Shown here piece after piece: positions 25,352-33,658 of a stretch of DNA of 56,156 nucleotides (position 1 is its first letter; every line of letters starts with the position of its first letter). The stretch comes from Cyanobium sp. PLM2.Bin73 (GTDB lineage Bacteria; Cyanobacteriota; Cyanobacteriia; PCC-6307; Cyanobiaceae): positions 1 to 56,156 of the forward strand of contig REEV01000049.1 of assembly GCA_007694915.1 (NCBI GenBank), in the 5' to 3' direction. The position numbers and the translations under genes were made by a program. The notes under the pieces were generated by a model. The model had not been told where the DNA came from. It searched no databases and was given only the letters and a program-made list of their open reading frames with translations.

Positions 25352-25369
25352 ATCACCCCGGTGAACTGA
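25334..25369. repeat. Tandem duplication of the cpcC stop region
   Basis: Two 18-bp units (25334-25351 and 25352-25369) differing by one base. The first encodes the last residues ITPVN and the TGA stop of cpcC; the second repeats them beyond the stop. Confidence 0.9.
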
Positions 25370-25424
25370 CAACCAGCCGCCCGTTTTCGCTCCCTTTCTT
25401 GCCATCCACTTTGCTTCGTCAGCC

Positions 25425-25691
25425 ATGAAGGTTTCTGCAGGTAGCCGCAGCACCAGCTTCAGCAGCGGTCGTCAGGTCACGTTCACAGTGACCGGCCTGG
25501 CCAACAACGACTATTCGCGCACGGCGGACATGGTGATGAATGTGCCCTACACCCGCATGAACGAAACCATGCGCATGGTGCAGCGCATGGGCGGCAGGAT
25601 CACCGGGGTGGCTGTGAACGGCGGCGATCTGGCCGCCACCAAGGTGGCACCGGCCCGGAAGAAAACCCGCTCGAAGGCCGAGAACAACTGA
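25425..25691 (+). CDS. cpcD: Phycobilisome rod-capping linker
   Basis: 88-residue CpcD-domain protein that caps the distal end of phycocyanin rods. Recognisable elements are GRQVTFTVTGLANNDYSR and MRMVQRMGGRITGVAV; the C-terminus is a basic tail (KVAPARKKTRSKAENN). Follows cpcC and is followed by a strong terminator that separates the linker genes from cpcBA. Confidence 0.93.
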   Translation: MKVSAGSRSTSFSSGRQVTFTVTGLANNDYSRTADMVMNVPYTRMNETMRMVQRMGGRITGVAVNGGDLAATKVAPARKKTRSKAENN

Positions 25692-25716
25692 GGCGCGTCC
25701 CGCGCGCAATCCCTGA

Positions 25717-25741
25717 GGGCCCCAACGGGGGCCCTTTTTTT
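25717..25741 (+). terminator. Terminator after cpcD
   Basis: Stem GGGCCCC/GGGGCCC (25717-25723 with 25728-25734), a 4-nt loop and seven T (25735-25741). Strong intrinsic terminator placed between the linker genes and cpcB; partial read-through is possible. Confidence 0.88.
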
Positions 25742-25994
25742 GTGCTCGCCTGGCTGCGCTCATCTAGATGCGCTCGCCTGGCAACCAGAACCATGCCGGC
25801 CCAACCGAAGCCGGCCAGGGGAATGACCGTTTGTGAACCAGATCTCAAGGACCAGCCCCCTGTCGCCAACAATGGTCAGGTCAAGTTGACGAGTACCTGG
25901 CGCAGCGGGTTTGCCCGCCGGCTGTCACTGGGTCAAGCCAACCTGGCCCCGTATCCACTCTCCCCGACAGCCCGTCGAGAAAAGGAGCTCCTCA
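25742..25994 (+). promoter_or_regulatory. cpcB upstream region
   Basis: A 253-nt gap without a gene. It has an 11-bp direct repeat GCTCGCCTGGC (25744-25754 and 25772-25782), a possible hairpin from two GCCGGC sites (25795-25800 and 25810-25815), a TTGACG -35-like box at 25886-25891 without a good -10, and the ribosome binding site AAAGGAG just before ATG 25995. The strong cpcBA promoter is expected here but no clear element can be named. Confidence 0.4.
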
Positions 25995-26513
25995 ATGTTC
26001 GACGCCTTCACCAAGGTCGTTGCCCAGGCTGATGCCCGCGGCGAATTCATCAACGCTGGTCAGATCGACGCCCTCGCGGCGATGGTTGCCGACAGCAACA
26101 AGCGGATGGATTCCGTCAACCGCATCACCTCCAACGCCTCCGCCATCGTCACCAACGCGGCCCGCGATCTGTTCGAGGCCCAGCCCGCCCTGATCGCTCC
26201 CGGTGGCAACGCCTACACCCATCGCCGCATGGCCGCCTGCCTGCGCGACATGGAGATCATCCTCCGCTACGTCACCTACGCCGTCTTCACCGGCGACGCC
26301 TCCGTGCTGGAAGACCGCTGCCTCAACGGCCTGCGTGAGACCTACCTGGCCCTCGGCGTCCCCGGCGCTTCCGTGGCTGAAGGCGTGCGCAAGATGAAGG
26401 ACGCCGCCATCTCCATCGCCAACGATCGCAACGGCATCACCCCCGGCGACTGCTCCGCTCTGATGAGCGAGATCGGCACCTACTTCGATCGCGCCGCAGC
26501 TGCTGTCGGCTGA
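25995..26513 (+). CDS. cpcB: C-phycocyanin beta subunit
   Basis: 172 residues. Chromophore cysteines are at 82 (in [18 protein letters not shown]) and 153 (in [15 protein letters not shown]), both occupied by phycocyanobilin in phycocyanin. Asn72 (in the GGNAYTHRR context) is the usual methylation site. First gene of cpcBA with a strong AAAGGAG ribosome binding site 8 nt before the ATG. Confidence 0.98.
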   Translation: MFDAFTKVVAQADARGEFINAGQIDALAAMVADSNKRMDSVNRITSNASAIVTNAARDLFEAQPALIAPGGNAYTHRRMAACLRDMEIILRYVTYAVFTGDASVLEDRCLNGLRETYLALGVPGASVAEGVRKMKDAAISIANDRNGITPGDCSALMSEIGTYFDRAAAAVG

Positions 26514-26567
26514 ATCCCTCAGGACTTCCCCTCCTGATCATCGGATCCACTTCCTTCTCTCAACCCA

Positions 26568-27056
26568 ATGAAGACCCCCCTCACCGAAGCCGTCGCCGCT
26601 GCCGATTCCCAGGGCCGCTTCCTCTCCAACACTGAGCTCAACGCCGCCTTCGGTCGTTTCGAGCGCGCCAAGAACGCCCTCGAGGCCGCCAAGGTGCTCA
26701 CCGCCAAGGCTGATGAGCTCGTGAACGGTGCTGCCCAGGCCGTTTACAACAAGTTCCCCTACACCACCCAGATGCAGGGGTCCAACTACGCCTCCGACGC
26801 CCGCGGTAAGGCCAAGTGCGCCCGGGACATCGGCTACTACCTGCGCATGGTCACCTACTGCCTGGTGGCTGGCGGCACCGGCCCCATGGACGAGTACCTC
26901 GTGGCTGGTCTCGATGAGATCAACCGCGCCTTCGAACTCTCCCCCTCCTGGTACGTCGAGGCCCTCAACTACATCAAGGCCAACCACGGCATCTCCGGAG
27001 ACCCCGGTGTGATCGCCAACAACTACATCGACTACGCCATCTCCGCTCTCGTCTGA
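26568..27056 (+). CDS. cpcA: C-phycocyanin alpha subunit
   Basis: 162 residues. Single chromophore cysteine at position 84 ([20 protein letters not shown]), the site served by the CpcE/CpcF lyase encoded just downstream. Start [19 protein letters not shown] is diagnostic. It lies 54 nt after cpcB and is followed by a terminator. Confidence 0.98.
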   Translation: MKTPLTEAVAAADSQGRFLSNTELNAAFGRFERAKNALEAAKVLTAKADELVNGAAQAVYNKFPYTTQMQGSNYASDARGKAKCARDIGYYLRMVTYCLVAGGTGPMDEYLVAGLDEINRAFELSPSWYVEALNYIKANHGISGDPGVIANNYIDYAISALV

Positions 27057-27088
27057 TCCCAACCTCAGGGACCACACCAGACCCACCC

Positions 27089-27115
27089 AGGCCTCCCTCT
27101 ACGGGAGGCCTTTTT
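27089..27115 (+). terminator. Terminator after cpcA
   Basis: Perfect 9-bp stem AGGCCTCCC/GGGAGGCCT (27089-27097 with 27103-27111), 5-nt loop, followed by TTTTC. Separates the abundant cpcBA message from cpcEF. Confidence 0.85.
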
Positions 27116-27205
27116 CATGGTTCTTGTTGCGTGGTTGTTTCGTGGTTGCGGCTGGCTCCGTAACCTGCCCTTGCTTCACCCTCGGCATCCCACCCACCGG
27201 CAACC

Positions 27206-28114
27206 ATGGCTGGTCGATCCAGCAACCCCATCTCCGTGCCCTCAGCCGCTGGGGACGACGGCACCCAGGCCGGCGCTTCGGTCAGAGCCGGTGCCCGAGT
27301 CAGCGCTCCGCTCAGCGAAGGGGCCCCGATCAGCGAAGCCGAGGCCATCGCCCGGCTGGCTCAGAGCGAGGACCCCTCTCAGCAGTACTACGGGGCCTGG
27401 TGGCTGGGCCGCATGCGCAGCCAGCATCCCGAGGCGGTGCCGCTGCTGCGCTCGGCCCTGCGCCAGCGCCGAGCGCGCGACCCCGGGGCCGGCGTGGAGG
27501 AGAACGCCGTGGCCCGCAATGCCGCCCGGGCCCTGGGCAAGCTGGCCCCACTGGCGCTGGCTGCGGTGGACGACCTGCTGGAGGTGCTGGAGGATCCGGA
27601 TGACGGCCTGCGCGAAGCGGCGGCGCGGGCCCTGGGGGACTTGCGTGCCGAGGCGGCGGTGCAGCCGATCTGCCGGCGGCTGGCCAGCGGCCCCCAGGGT
27701 GCCGGCGCCCTGCGCCCGGGAACCCCGCGGCTGATGGAGCCCTGCGAGGCACTGCTGGAGGCCCTGGGCGAGATCGGCCAGGGGGGCGAGCCGGTGCTGG
27801 CCGTGGTGGAGCCCTTCGTGGACCACGAGCGGCCCCTGATCCGCAGCGCCGCGGCCCGGGCGCTGCTGCAGCTCAGCGGCGAGCAGCGCTGGGGCACCCT
27901 GCTGGTGGAGCTGCTGGAGCATCCCCAGCTGCAGGTGCGGCGCGCCGCCCTGATGGACCTGGGGGCAGCAGGCTGGCGCCCTGCCCTCGAGCCGATCCGC
28001 CGCACCCTGGCCGAGAACAGCCTCAAGCTGATGGCCCTGCGGGGCCTGGTGGAGCGGGGCACCGGGGAGCCCGCCGAGCCTTTGCTGCTGGCCTGCATGG
28101 ACGAATTGCTGTGA
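27206..28114 (+). CDS. cpcE: Phycocyanin alpha phycocyanobilin lyase subunit CpcE
   Basis: HEAT-repeat protein that with CpcF attaches phycocyanobilin to Cys84 of CpcA. 302 residues; repeats start around residue 45 (IARLAQSEDPSQQYYGAWW, ALRQRR...AARALGKLA, LREAAARALGDL, LIRSAAARALLQL, VRRAALMDLGAAGW). The first 40 residues are a low-complexity Ser/Gly/Ala leader. The stop overlaps the cpcF GTG. Confidence 0.93.
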   Translation: MAGRSSNPISVPSAAGDDGTQAGASVRAGARVSAPLSEGAPISEAEAIARLAQSEDPSQQYYGAWWLGRMRSQHPEAVPLLRSALRQRRARDPGAGVEENAVARNAARALGKLAPLALAAVDDLLEVLEDPDDGLREAAARALGDLRAEAAVQPICRRLASGPQGAGALRPGTPRLMEPCEALLEALGEIGQGGEPVLAVVEPFVDHERPLIRSAAARALLQLSGEQRWGTLLVELLEHPQLQVRRAALMDLGAAGWRPALEPIRRTLAENSLKLMALRGLVERGTGEPAEPLLLACMDELL

Positions 28115-28761
28115 CCCCCACCGATCTGCCCCCCACCGAGCAGCTGGTGGAGGCCGTGCGCCGTGCCGACAGCAGCCAGGCTCTGCTGCTGGCCACCCGG
28201 GAGCTGGCGGCCAGCGGCGACCCCGGGGCTGCACCGGTGCTGGTGGAGGTGCTCGGATTCAACAACCCAGGCGCCGCCGTGGCCGCCGTGGACGGGCTGA
28301 TCCGGCTGCGGGGGGCAGCGGTGGAGGCCCTGTTGCGGCTCGATGCGCAGAACTACGGGGCTCGGGCCTGGGCGGTGCGGGCCCTGGCAGGGATCGGCGA
28401 TGTGCGCGGCCTGGAGCTGCTGGAGGAGGCCCTGGGTAGCGACGTGGCCGCCAGCGTGCGCCGGGCCGCCGCCAAGGGGCTGGGCACCTTGGAACTCCAC
28501 CACCTCAGCACGGCGGAGCAGGAGCGCATCCTGCAGCGCTGCCTGCAGGCCCTGCTGGCCGCCAGCGCCGATGGCGAATGGGTTGTGCGCTACGCGGTGG
28601 CGGTGGCCCTTGAAACGCTGGCTGAGCGGCTGCAGAGCCGTGGCCAATCCCTCCAGGCCCTGCTGGACGGTCTGGACAGCCTGGCCCAGCCAGCAGACGG
28701 CAATCCGCCGGTGGTGCAGCTGCGCGCCAGGCTGGCCGTTGAGCGAATCCAGCGGCCATGA
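28111..28761 (+). CDS. cpcF: Phycocyanin alpha phycocyanobilin lyase subunit CpcF
   Basis: 216-residue HEAT-repeat partner of CpcE in the E/F-type lyase. Repeats such as AVAAVDGLIRLRGAAVEALL, ARAWAVRALAGIGD and VRRAAAKGLGTLEL are visible. GTG start overlaps the cpcE stop (GTGA); its own stop overlaps the phosphatase ATG (ATGA), so the three are translationally coupled. Confidence 0.93.
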   Translation: MTPTDLPPTEQLVEAVRRADSSQALLLATRELAASGDPGAAPVLVEVLGFNNPGAAVAAVDGLIRLRGAAVEALLRLDAQNYGARAWAVRALAGIGDVRGLELLEEALGSDVAASVRRAAAKGLGTLELHHLSTAEQERILQRCLQALLAASADGEWVVRYAVAVALETLAERLQSRGQSLQALLDGLDSLAQPADGNPPVVQLRARLAVERIQRP

Positions 28762-29243
28762 GTGTGCAGCAGCGGGTGCTGTTCGTCTGTCTCGGCAACA
28801 TCTGCCGCTCCCCCGCCGCCGAAGGGGTGTTTCTGGAGCGCCTGGCAGCGGCGGGGCTGCAGGAGCGCTACCTGGTGGATTCGGCCGGCACGGGCAGCTG
28901 GCATGTGGGCAAGCCAGCCGACGCCCGCATGCGCAGCGCCGCCGCCCGCCGCGGCATTCACCTGCCCAGCCGGGCGCGCCAGCTGGAGGCGGCCGACCTG
29001 CAGCGCTTTGATCGGATCCTCACCATGGATGCTGACAACCTGGCTGCGGTGCAGGCGCTGGCCCGGCGCAGCCCTGCAACAGAGCAGCGGGCCGTGGTGG
29101 AGCCGCTGGTGCGCTACTGCCGGCGCCTGAGCGCCAGCGAGGTGCCCGATCCCTACTTCGGCGGCGAGGAGGGATTCGAGCGGGTGCTGGATCTGCTGGA
29201 AGACGCCTGTGACGGCCTGCTGGTGGCCCTCGAGCAGGGCTGA
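28758..29243 (+). CDS. Low-molecular-weight protein tyrosine phosphatase
   Basis: 161 residues. Active-site loop VCLGNICRSP (C-x5-R-S) at residues 10-19, and the general-acid Asp in VPDPYFGGEEGF near residue 133. It dephosphorylates protein tyrosines in the cytosol; the substrate is unknown. The ATG overlaps the cpcF stop, so it is the last gene of cpcEF. A Synechocystis relative has, from recollection, been linked to photosystem or phycobilisome proteins. Convergent with panC-cmk, 9 nt away. Confidence 0.93.
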   Translation: MSVQQRVLFVCLGNICRSPAAEGVFLERLAAAGLQERYLVDSAGTGSWHVGKPADARMRSAAARRGIHLPSRARQLEAADLQRFDRILTMDADNLAAVQALARRSPATEQRAVVEPLVRYCRRLSASEVPDPYFGGEEGFERVLDLLEDACDGLLVALEQG

Positions 29244-29252
29244 ACCCGGCGC

Positions 29253-30821
29253 TCAGGCAGCCCCGGGATCCGGCCAGGCCTCCTCGGGCACCCGCTGACG
29301 GAACAGGTCCACCAGGGCCTGGATCACCGCCTCGATGCCCATGCCGTCGGTCACCAGCTCCTCAGCGTCGTCGGCCTGCAGCAGTGGCGCCTCCGAGCGG
29401 GTGGAATCGAGATGATCGCGCTCGGCGATCTGGGCCTCCAGCTCCGCCAGGGGGGGCACCGCAAAGCCGCGCTGCGCCAGGTCGTGGGCGCGGCGCCGGG
29501 CCCGCTCCGCCACGGTGGCGGTGAGGAACACCTTGAGTTCGGCATCGGGGAACACCGCCGTGCCGATGTCGCGGCCTTCCGCCACCAGCCCCCCCCGGGC
29601 GCCCATGGCCCGCTGCTGGGCCGTGAGGGCGCGGCGCACGCAGCCATGGGCCGCCACCTGCGACACCTGGTCGGTCACCTCGGGGCTGCGGATCGCTTCG
29701 CTCACCGCATGGCCATTGATCTGCACCGTGGTCTCCCCGGCGCTGCCGCTGCCCAGCCGCAGCTCCAGCCCCTGCAGGCAGGATTCCACCGCGGCCGCAT
29801 CAGCAGGATCCACCCCTTGGTGCTGCACCCACCAGGTCACCGCCCGGTACATGGCTCCGGTGTCGAGGTACAGCAGACCCAAGCGTTCAGCCAGGGCCCG
29901 GGTCACGGTGCTCTTGCCGGCTCCAGCCGGTCCATCAATGGCGACGATCGGCGGGCGGCTTATCAACACGGTGTGATCGATCAGGCGGGTGGAGCCGCAG
30001 CGGATGGCCGCCGCCAGCAGGCACAGGCCCTGGGGGTGCGCAAGCCGAGCCAGGCTATGGGCCGCCACCAGCTCTGCATACTCCACCACGGCACCGGCCT
30101 GCTCCAGGGCCCGCCGCAGGCGGGTGACGGGATCCGGCCCGGCGCCGCCCAGGCCATCCAGCGGCCGCTGCAGGGAGGTGCGAACGGCCTGCAGCGCGGC
30201 TGGCAGCACGGCGGCCTGGCGCCGCTCAGCCGGCGTGAGATAGCGATTGCGGGAGCTGCAGGCCAGCCCATCGCGCTCGCGCACGGTGGCACAGCCCTCC
30301 ACCGCCACCGGCAGCGCGAGATCGGCGAGCACCCGGCGCAGGATCACCAGTTGCTGCCAGTCCTTCTCGCCGAGCAGCAGTCGCCGCGGCCGCACCAGGG
30401 CCAGCAGACGCACCACCACCGTGGCCACCCCGTCGAAATGCGCCGGCCGCCTGGGGGCGCAGAGGCTGCCCAGCAGGGACTCGGGCGGACGGATGCGCGT
30501 GAGGCCCTGCTCCCCGGCGGGCTGGATCTCCTCGACCGCAGGCGCGAACAGGGCCTGGGCACCAGCGGCCGCCGCCAGCTCCTGATCTGCGATCAGATCG
30601 CGGGGGTAGCGCTGGAAATCCTCCCGGGGCCCGAACTGGAGCGGGTTCACGTACACACTTACCAGCACAGTCGGTGCGCCGGCACCGCGGGGCTGGGCGG
30701 CGCGACGGATCAACGCCTCATGGCCGGCATGCAGCGCACCCATGGTGGGCACGAAATGCACAGGGGCATCCTGATCACGGCGCCAGGCCAGCAGATCACG
30801 GCGGGTGCGCAGGAGCTGCAT
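29253..30821 (-). CDS. panC/cmk: Bifunctional pantoate-beta-alanine ligase and (d)CMP kinase
   Basis: Cyanobacterial fusion. Residues 1-285 are pantothenate synthetase (FVPTMGALHAGHEALIRRA, LFAPAVEEIQP, LLGEKDWQQLVILRRVLADL), making pantothenate for CoA. Residues 290-522 are cytidylate kinase with P-loop IDGPAGAGKST near 292, LYLDTGAMYRAVTWW and VAEGRDIGTAVFPDA. ATG at 30821. A fused protein of this size (522) is usual in cyanobacteria. Possible terminator of rlpA lies upstream. Confidence 0.95.
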   Translation of the reverse strand: MQLLRTRRDLLAWRRDQDAPVHFVPTMGALHAGHEALIRRAAQPRGAGAPTVLVSVYVNPLQFGPREDFQRYPRDLIADQELAAAAGAQALFAPAVEEIQPAGEQGLTRIRPPESLLGSLCAPRRPAHFDGVATVVVRLLALVRPRRLLLGEKDWQQLVILRRVLADLALPVAVEGCATVRERDGLACSSRNRYLTPAERRQAAVLPAALQAVRTSLQRPLDGLGGAGPDPVTRLRRALEQAGAVVEYAELVAAHSLARLAHPQGLCLLAAAIRCGSTRLIDHTVLISRPPIVAIDGPAGAGKSTVTRALAERLGLLYLDTGAMYRAVTWWVQHQGVDPADAAAVESCLQGLELRLGSGSAGETTVQINGHAVSEAIRSPEVTDQVSQVAAHGCVRRALTAQQRAMGARGGLVAEGRDIGTAVFPDAELKVFLTATVAERARRRAHDLAQRGFAVPPLAELEAQIAERDHLDSTRSEAPLLQADDAEELVTDGMGIEAVIQALVDLFRQRVPEEAWPDPGAA

Positions 30822-30858
30822 CGCGAACGAGGGGAACAGGAGGCCGGATCAGCCCAGC

Positions 30859-30889
30859 AAAAAACCCACCCGCGACGGAGGCAGGTGGG
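30859..30889 (-). terminator. Possible terminator between rlpA and panC-cmk
   Basis: Read on the minus strand, a 6-bp stem GCCCACC-type (CCCACC/GGTGGG, 30865-30870 with 30884-30889), a 13-nt loop and then six U (30859-30864). The short stem and large loop make it weak to moderate. Confidence 0.5.
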
Positions 30890-30952
30890 CATCAAACCAG
30901 GGCGGGTGCGCGCCGCTCAGGCGCGGCACCCAGGCCTCAGGAGGACGGGCGA

Positions 30953-31453
30953 TCAGCGCAGGACTTCCAGACGCACAGGCGCCAGGCCGCTGGACACCAG
31001 ACCAAGCTCCTGGGCGGCGCCGTGGCCCAGGTCGATCACCCGGTTGCCGGTGAACGGTCCACGGTCGTTGATGCGAACCACGGCGCTGCGGCCGTTGTGG
31101 AGGTTGGTGACGCGCACGCGGGTGCCGAAGGGGAGGGTGCGGTGGGCCGCGGTCATCGTGCCGGGGCGGAACACCTCACCATTGGCGGTGCGGTTGCCGA
31201 AGAAGCCGGGGCCGTACCAGCTGGCGGTGCCCTGGCTCACCTGCACCACATCGGGAGCGGAGGCCAGCAGGGTGGCAGGGGCGATGGGCAGGGAGTCGAG
31301 CTGGAACTGCGGCATCGGCTCGAGTTCCCGCACGGCCAGGGGGCGGGTTGAGCCCTGGCCGGTGGTGGCCAGAGCGGGGGTTGCGGTGGCCGCAACGGCG
31401 GCAGCGCCAGCAAGAAGAAGGGAAGCGGCGCCTTGGGAAAAGATACGTCGCAT
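30953..31453 (-). CDS. rlpA: RlpA-like septal ring lytic transglycosylase
   Basis: 166-residue exported protein. A signal peptide (MRRIFSQGAASLLLAGAAAV, cleavage near ATPALA) is followed by a linker and a double-psi beta-barrel (GTASWYGPGFFGNRTANGE, RTLPFGTRVRVTNLHNG, VVRINDRGPFTGNRVIDL) containing the conserved Asp of the RlpA fold. Acts on peptidoglycan at division or cell-wall sites. No SPOR domain, as is common in short RlpA proteins. Confidence 0.9.
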   Translation of the reverse strand: MRRIFSQGAASLLLAGAAAVAATATPALATTGQGSTRPLAVRELEPMPQFQLDSLPIAPATLLASAPDVVQVSQGTASWYGPGFFGNRTANGEVFRPGTMTAAHRTLPFGTRVRVTNLHNGRSAVVRINDRGPFTGNRVIDLGHGAAQELGLVSSGLAPVRLEVLR

Positions 31454-31847
31454 AACAGACGAAACTCCTGATCGTTACAGCGATCCCCGAAGACGTGGGA
31501 TCGACGGTGTGGCGATGACGAAATCCTGCAGCTTGTGAGCGTTGGAAATCGTGCGGGAGGTCCTGATCAAGCAGAGAACGCCGCAAACGTAGTGGTCCCG
31601 TCCAGGCGTTTCCAGCACGGAAGCGGTGGCCAACTGCGATCAGATTTCATGATCTGTCATGCCATCGCCGGCCACTACAGGGCTCTGCCGCCAGGAGCAA
31701 GCCGTCAAGGCATGAGCAAAGCCAATAGGCGCCATAAGCGCCACTGATTGAATTGTGTGCCGATGGGGCAACCGTCCACCGGTCGGGGCTGGTGGCCGCC
31801 GTCGGAGGATCACCCCGATCACGCATCGCAGCAGCAGGGGAGCAGCC
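31454..31847. other. 394-nt intergenic region between rlpA and purM
   Basis: No gene seen. Divergent promoters for rlpA (minus) and purM (plus) must lie here. It contains the inverted repeat GGCGC/GCGCC with loop CATAA (31728-31742). An 11-codon ATG ORF at 31712-31747 overlaps it but has no support as a gene. Confidence 0.5.
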
Positions 31848-32897
31848 ATGGACTACCGCACAGCCGGCGTGGATGTGCTGGCCGGCCGCGCCTTCGTGGA
31901 GCGCATCCGGTCCAGCGTGGAGTCGACCCGCCGCCCCGAAGTGCTCGGGGGGCTGGGTGGCTTCGGCGGCCTCTGCAGGCTGCCGGCCGGCCTGCGCCAA
32001 CCCCTGCTGGTGGCGGGCAGCGATGGGGTGGGCACCAAGCTCGAGCTGGCCCAGGCCCACGGCCGCCACCACGACGTGGGCATCGATCTGGTAGCCATGT
32101 GCGTCAACGATGTGATCACCAGCGGCGCTGAGCCGCTCTTTTTCCTCGATTACATCGCCACCGGCAAGCTCAGCCCCGATGCCCTGGCGGCCGTGGTGGA
32201 GGGCATCGCCGCTGGCTGCCGGCAGAGCGGCTGCGCGCTGCTGGGCGGGGAGACGGCGGAAATGCCGGGCTTCTACGCACCCGGGCGCTACGACCTGGCT
32301 GGCTTCTGCGTGGCCGTGGTGGAGGCCGATCAGCTGATCGATGGCCGCCGGATCGAAGCCGGCGATCGGATCGTGGCCGTGGCCAGCAGCGGGGTGCACA
32401 GCAACGGCTTCAGCCTCGTGCGCCGGATCCTCGAGGAGCAGCAGCAGCGCAATCCCTCGGCGGCCATGGCCCCGCTGAACGGCGAGGAGCGTCCCATCAT
32501 CGAGGTCCTGCTCACCCCCACCCGGCTCTATGCCGCTCTGGTGAAGACCCTTCTGGCCGCAGAGGTCCCCGTGCACGGCATGGCCCACATCACCGGCGGA
32601 GGGTTACCGGAAAACCTGCCCCGCTGCCTGGGCGAGGGGATGCACGGCGCCATCGACCCCGACAGCTGGCAGCGCCCAGCCGTGTTCCGGTGGCTGCAGG
32701 AGGCGGGCCAGGTGCCGGAAACCGACCTCTGGAACACCTTCAATCTGGGCGTGGGCTTCTGCCTGGTGCTGCCCCCCTCTGCCACTGACTCCGCCCTGGC
32801 CCTCTGCCGCCAGGCCGGCCACGACGCCTGGGTGCTGGGGGAGGTGCGCACCGGCGTGCTGCCGCCGGGAACCGCCCTCGCTGGACTGCCCACCTGA
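31848..32897 (+). CDS. purM: Phosphoribosylformylglycinamidine cyclo-ligase
   Basis: Purine biosynthesis enzyme (AIR synthetase), converting FGAM to AIR with ATP. 349 residues from ATG 31848. PurM/ThiL-fold motifs: [63 protein letters not shown] and [17 protein letters not shown] 93 nt upstream keeps the frame open but the family start is at [10 protein letters not shown]. Confidence 0.96.
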   Translation: MDYRTAGVDVLAGRAFVERIRSSVESTRRPEVLGGLGGFGGLCRLPAGLRQPLLVAGSDGVGTKLELAQAHGRHHDVGIDLVAMCVNDVITSGAEPLFFLDYIATGKLSPDALAAVVEGIAAGCRQSGCALLGGETAEMPGFYAPGRYDLAGFCVAVVEADQLIDGRRIEAGDRIVAVASSGVHSNGFSLVRRILEEQQQRNPSAAMAPLNGEERPIIEVLLTPTRLYAALVKTLLAAEVPVHGMAHITGGGLPENLPRCLGEGMHGAIDPDSWQRPAVFRWLQEAGQVPETDLWNTFNLGVGFCLVLPPSATDSALALCRQAGHDAWVLGEVRTGVLPPGTALAGLPT

Positions 32898-33018
32898 GCA
32901 CACCGGCACCACTGCCTAGGGTGCCGGCAGGATCCATCGCTCCAAGCGGCTCATACAGACCAGGCCTGAAGCGCGTGGATCCCTCGACGTCGACGCAATG
33001 ATCTGAGTGAGGAATCGC

Positions 33019-33636
33019 ATGCTCCATAACCAGCAACCCAACCGTTTTCAGGCCGGGCAGCGCATGACCCGCCGCCGCAGTTCGGCCGGGCCAGTTCCCC
33101 CGGTACGCCCCCAGCGCCCTCGCCCCACCCTCAACCGCGGCCTGCGTCCCACCTACCTCAGCCTGCGCGACCACGGGCGGGTGTACGTGGCCGATCTGCC
33201 CCGGCTCTCCGATGGTCAGCTGTCCCGGCTGCAGCAAGAAGCCCAGGAGATGCACCTCAGCCTCAGCCGCCGGCTGGCCGAACCGGCCGACGCTGGCCAG
33301 GTCGGTGCCCTGGATGGAGACACCCGCATCCGCGCCGCCACCAAGCTGGATGTGACCGAACGGTTCCTGCGCGCCATCGCCGAAGAGCAGGAGAGCCGCC
33401 GCTCCAACCCCGCCCTGCGGGCCGCGGCGGATGAATCCCTGGCCCGCACCTTCCTGGAGCTGGCCCGCCACCGCCTGCCCGGCGCCACGTTCGAGTCGCT
33501 GCTGCAGGAAGCCCTGGCGGCCTGCGGCGGCAGCGAGGAGGCGTCAGCCCCCAGCCAGCCCCGGGTGCTGCCGGTGGTGCTCACACCGCCGGCTCACGCC
33601 GCGGCGGGTGCGGCGATGGAAGCGGCGGCCTCCTGA
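33019..33636 (+). CDS. Hypothetical protein, 205 residues
   Basis: No family recognised. A basic N-terminal stretch (residues 1-35: Arg/Pro-rich) is followed by a conserved-looking core (LRPTYLSLRDHGRVYVADLP, then LSRLQQEAQEMHLSLSRRL) and helical segments (TKLDVTERFLRAIAEEQESR; LARTFLELARHRLPGATFE), ending in an Ala-rich tail. Predicted soluble. GTG 33007 is an alternative start four codons earlier. Function unknown. Confidence 0.6.
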   Translation: MLHNQQPNRFQAGQRMTRRRSSAGPVPPVRPQRPRPTLNRGLRPTYLSLRDHGRVYVADLPRLSDGQLSRLQQEAQEMHLSLSRRLAEPADAGQVGALDGDTRIRAATKLDVTERFLRAIAEEQESRRSNPALRAAADESLARTFLELARHRLPGATFESLLQEALAACGGSEEASAPSQPRVLPVVLTPPAHAAAGAAMEAAAS

Positions 33637-33658
33637 GCCTGGGGCAGCGGTTCAGGAG
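33630..33658. repeat. Inverted repeat containing both convergent stop codons
   Basis: CTCCTGA (33630-33636) and TCAGGAG (33652-33658), extended inward by two G-C pairs and one wobble to a 10-bp stem with a 9-nt loop. The TGA of the hypothetical protein and the TCA (minus-strand TGA) of the aldo/keto reductase are in opposite arms. No U tract, so a bidirectional terminator is uncertain. Confidence 0.6.

Noticed and set aside
25886-25920. TTGACG-type promoter for cpcBA
   Set aside because: No acceptable -10 element at the proper distance, so no promoter was called.
29412-31538. 708-codon open frame opposite panC-cmk and rlpA
   Set aside because: Antisense shadow in GC-rich DNA; composition is Gln/His/Gly-rich and no family motif appears, while both opposite-strand genes are certain.
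31712-31747. 11-codon basic peptide upstream of purM as a regulatory leader
   Set aside because: Too short to judge; no attenuator-like alternative hairpins or ribosome binding site are evident.
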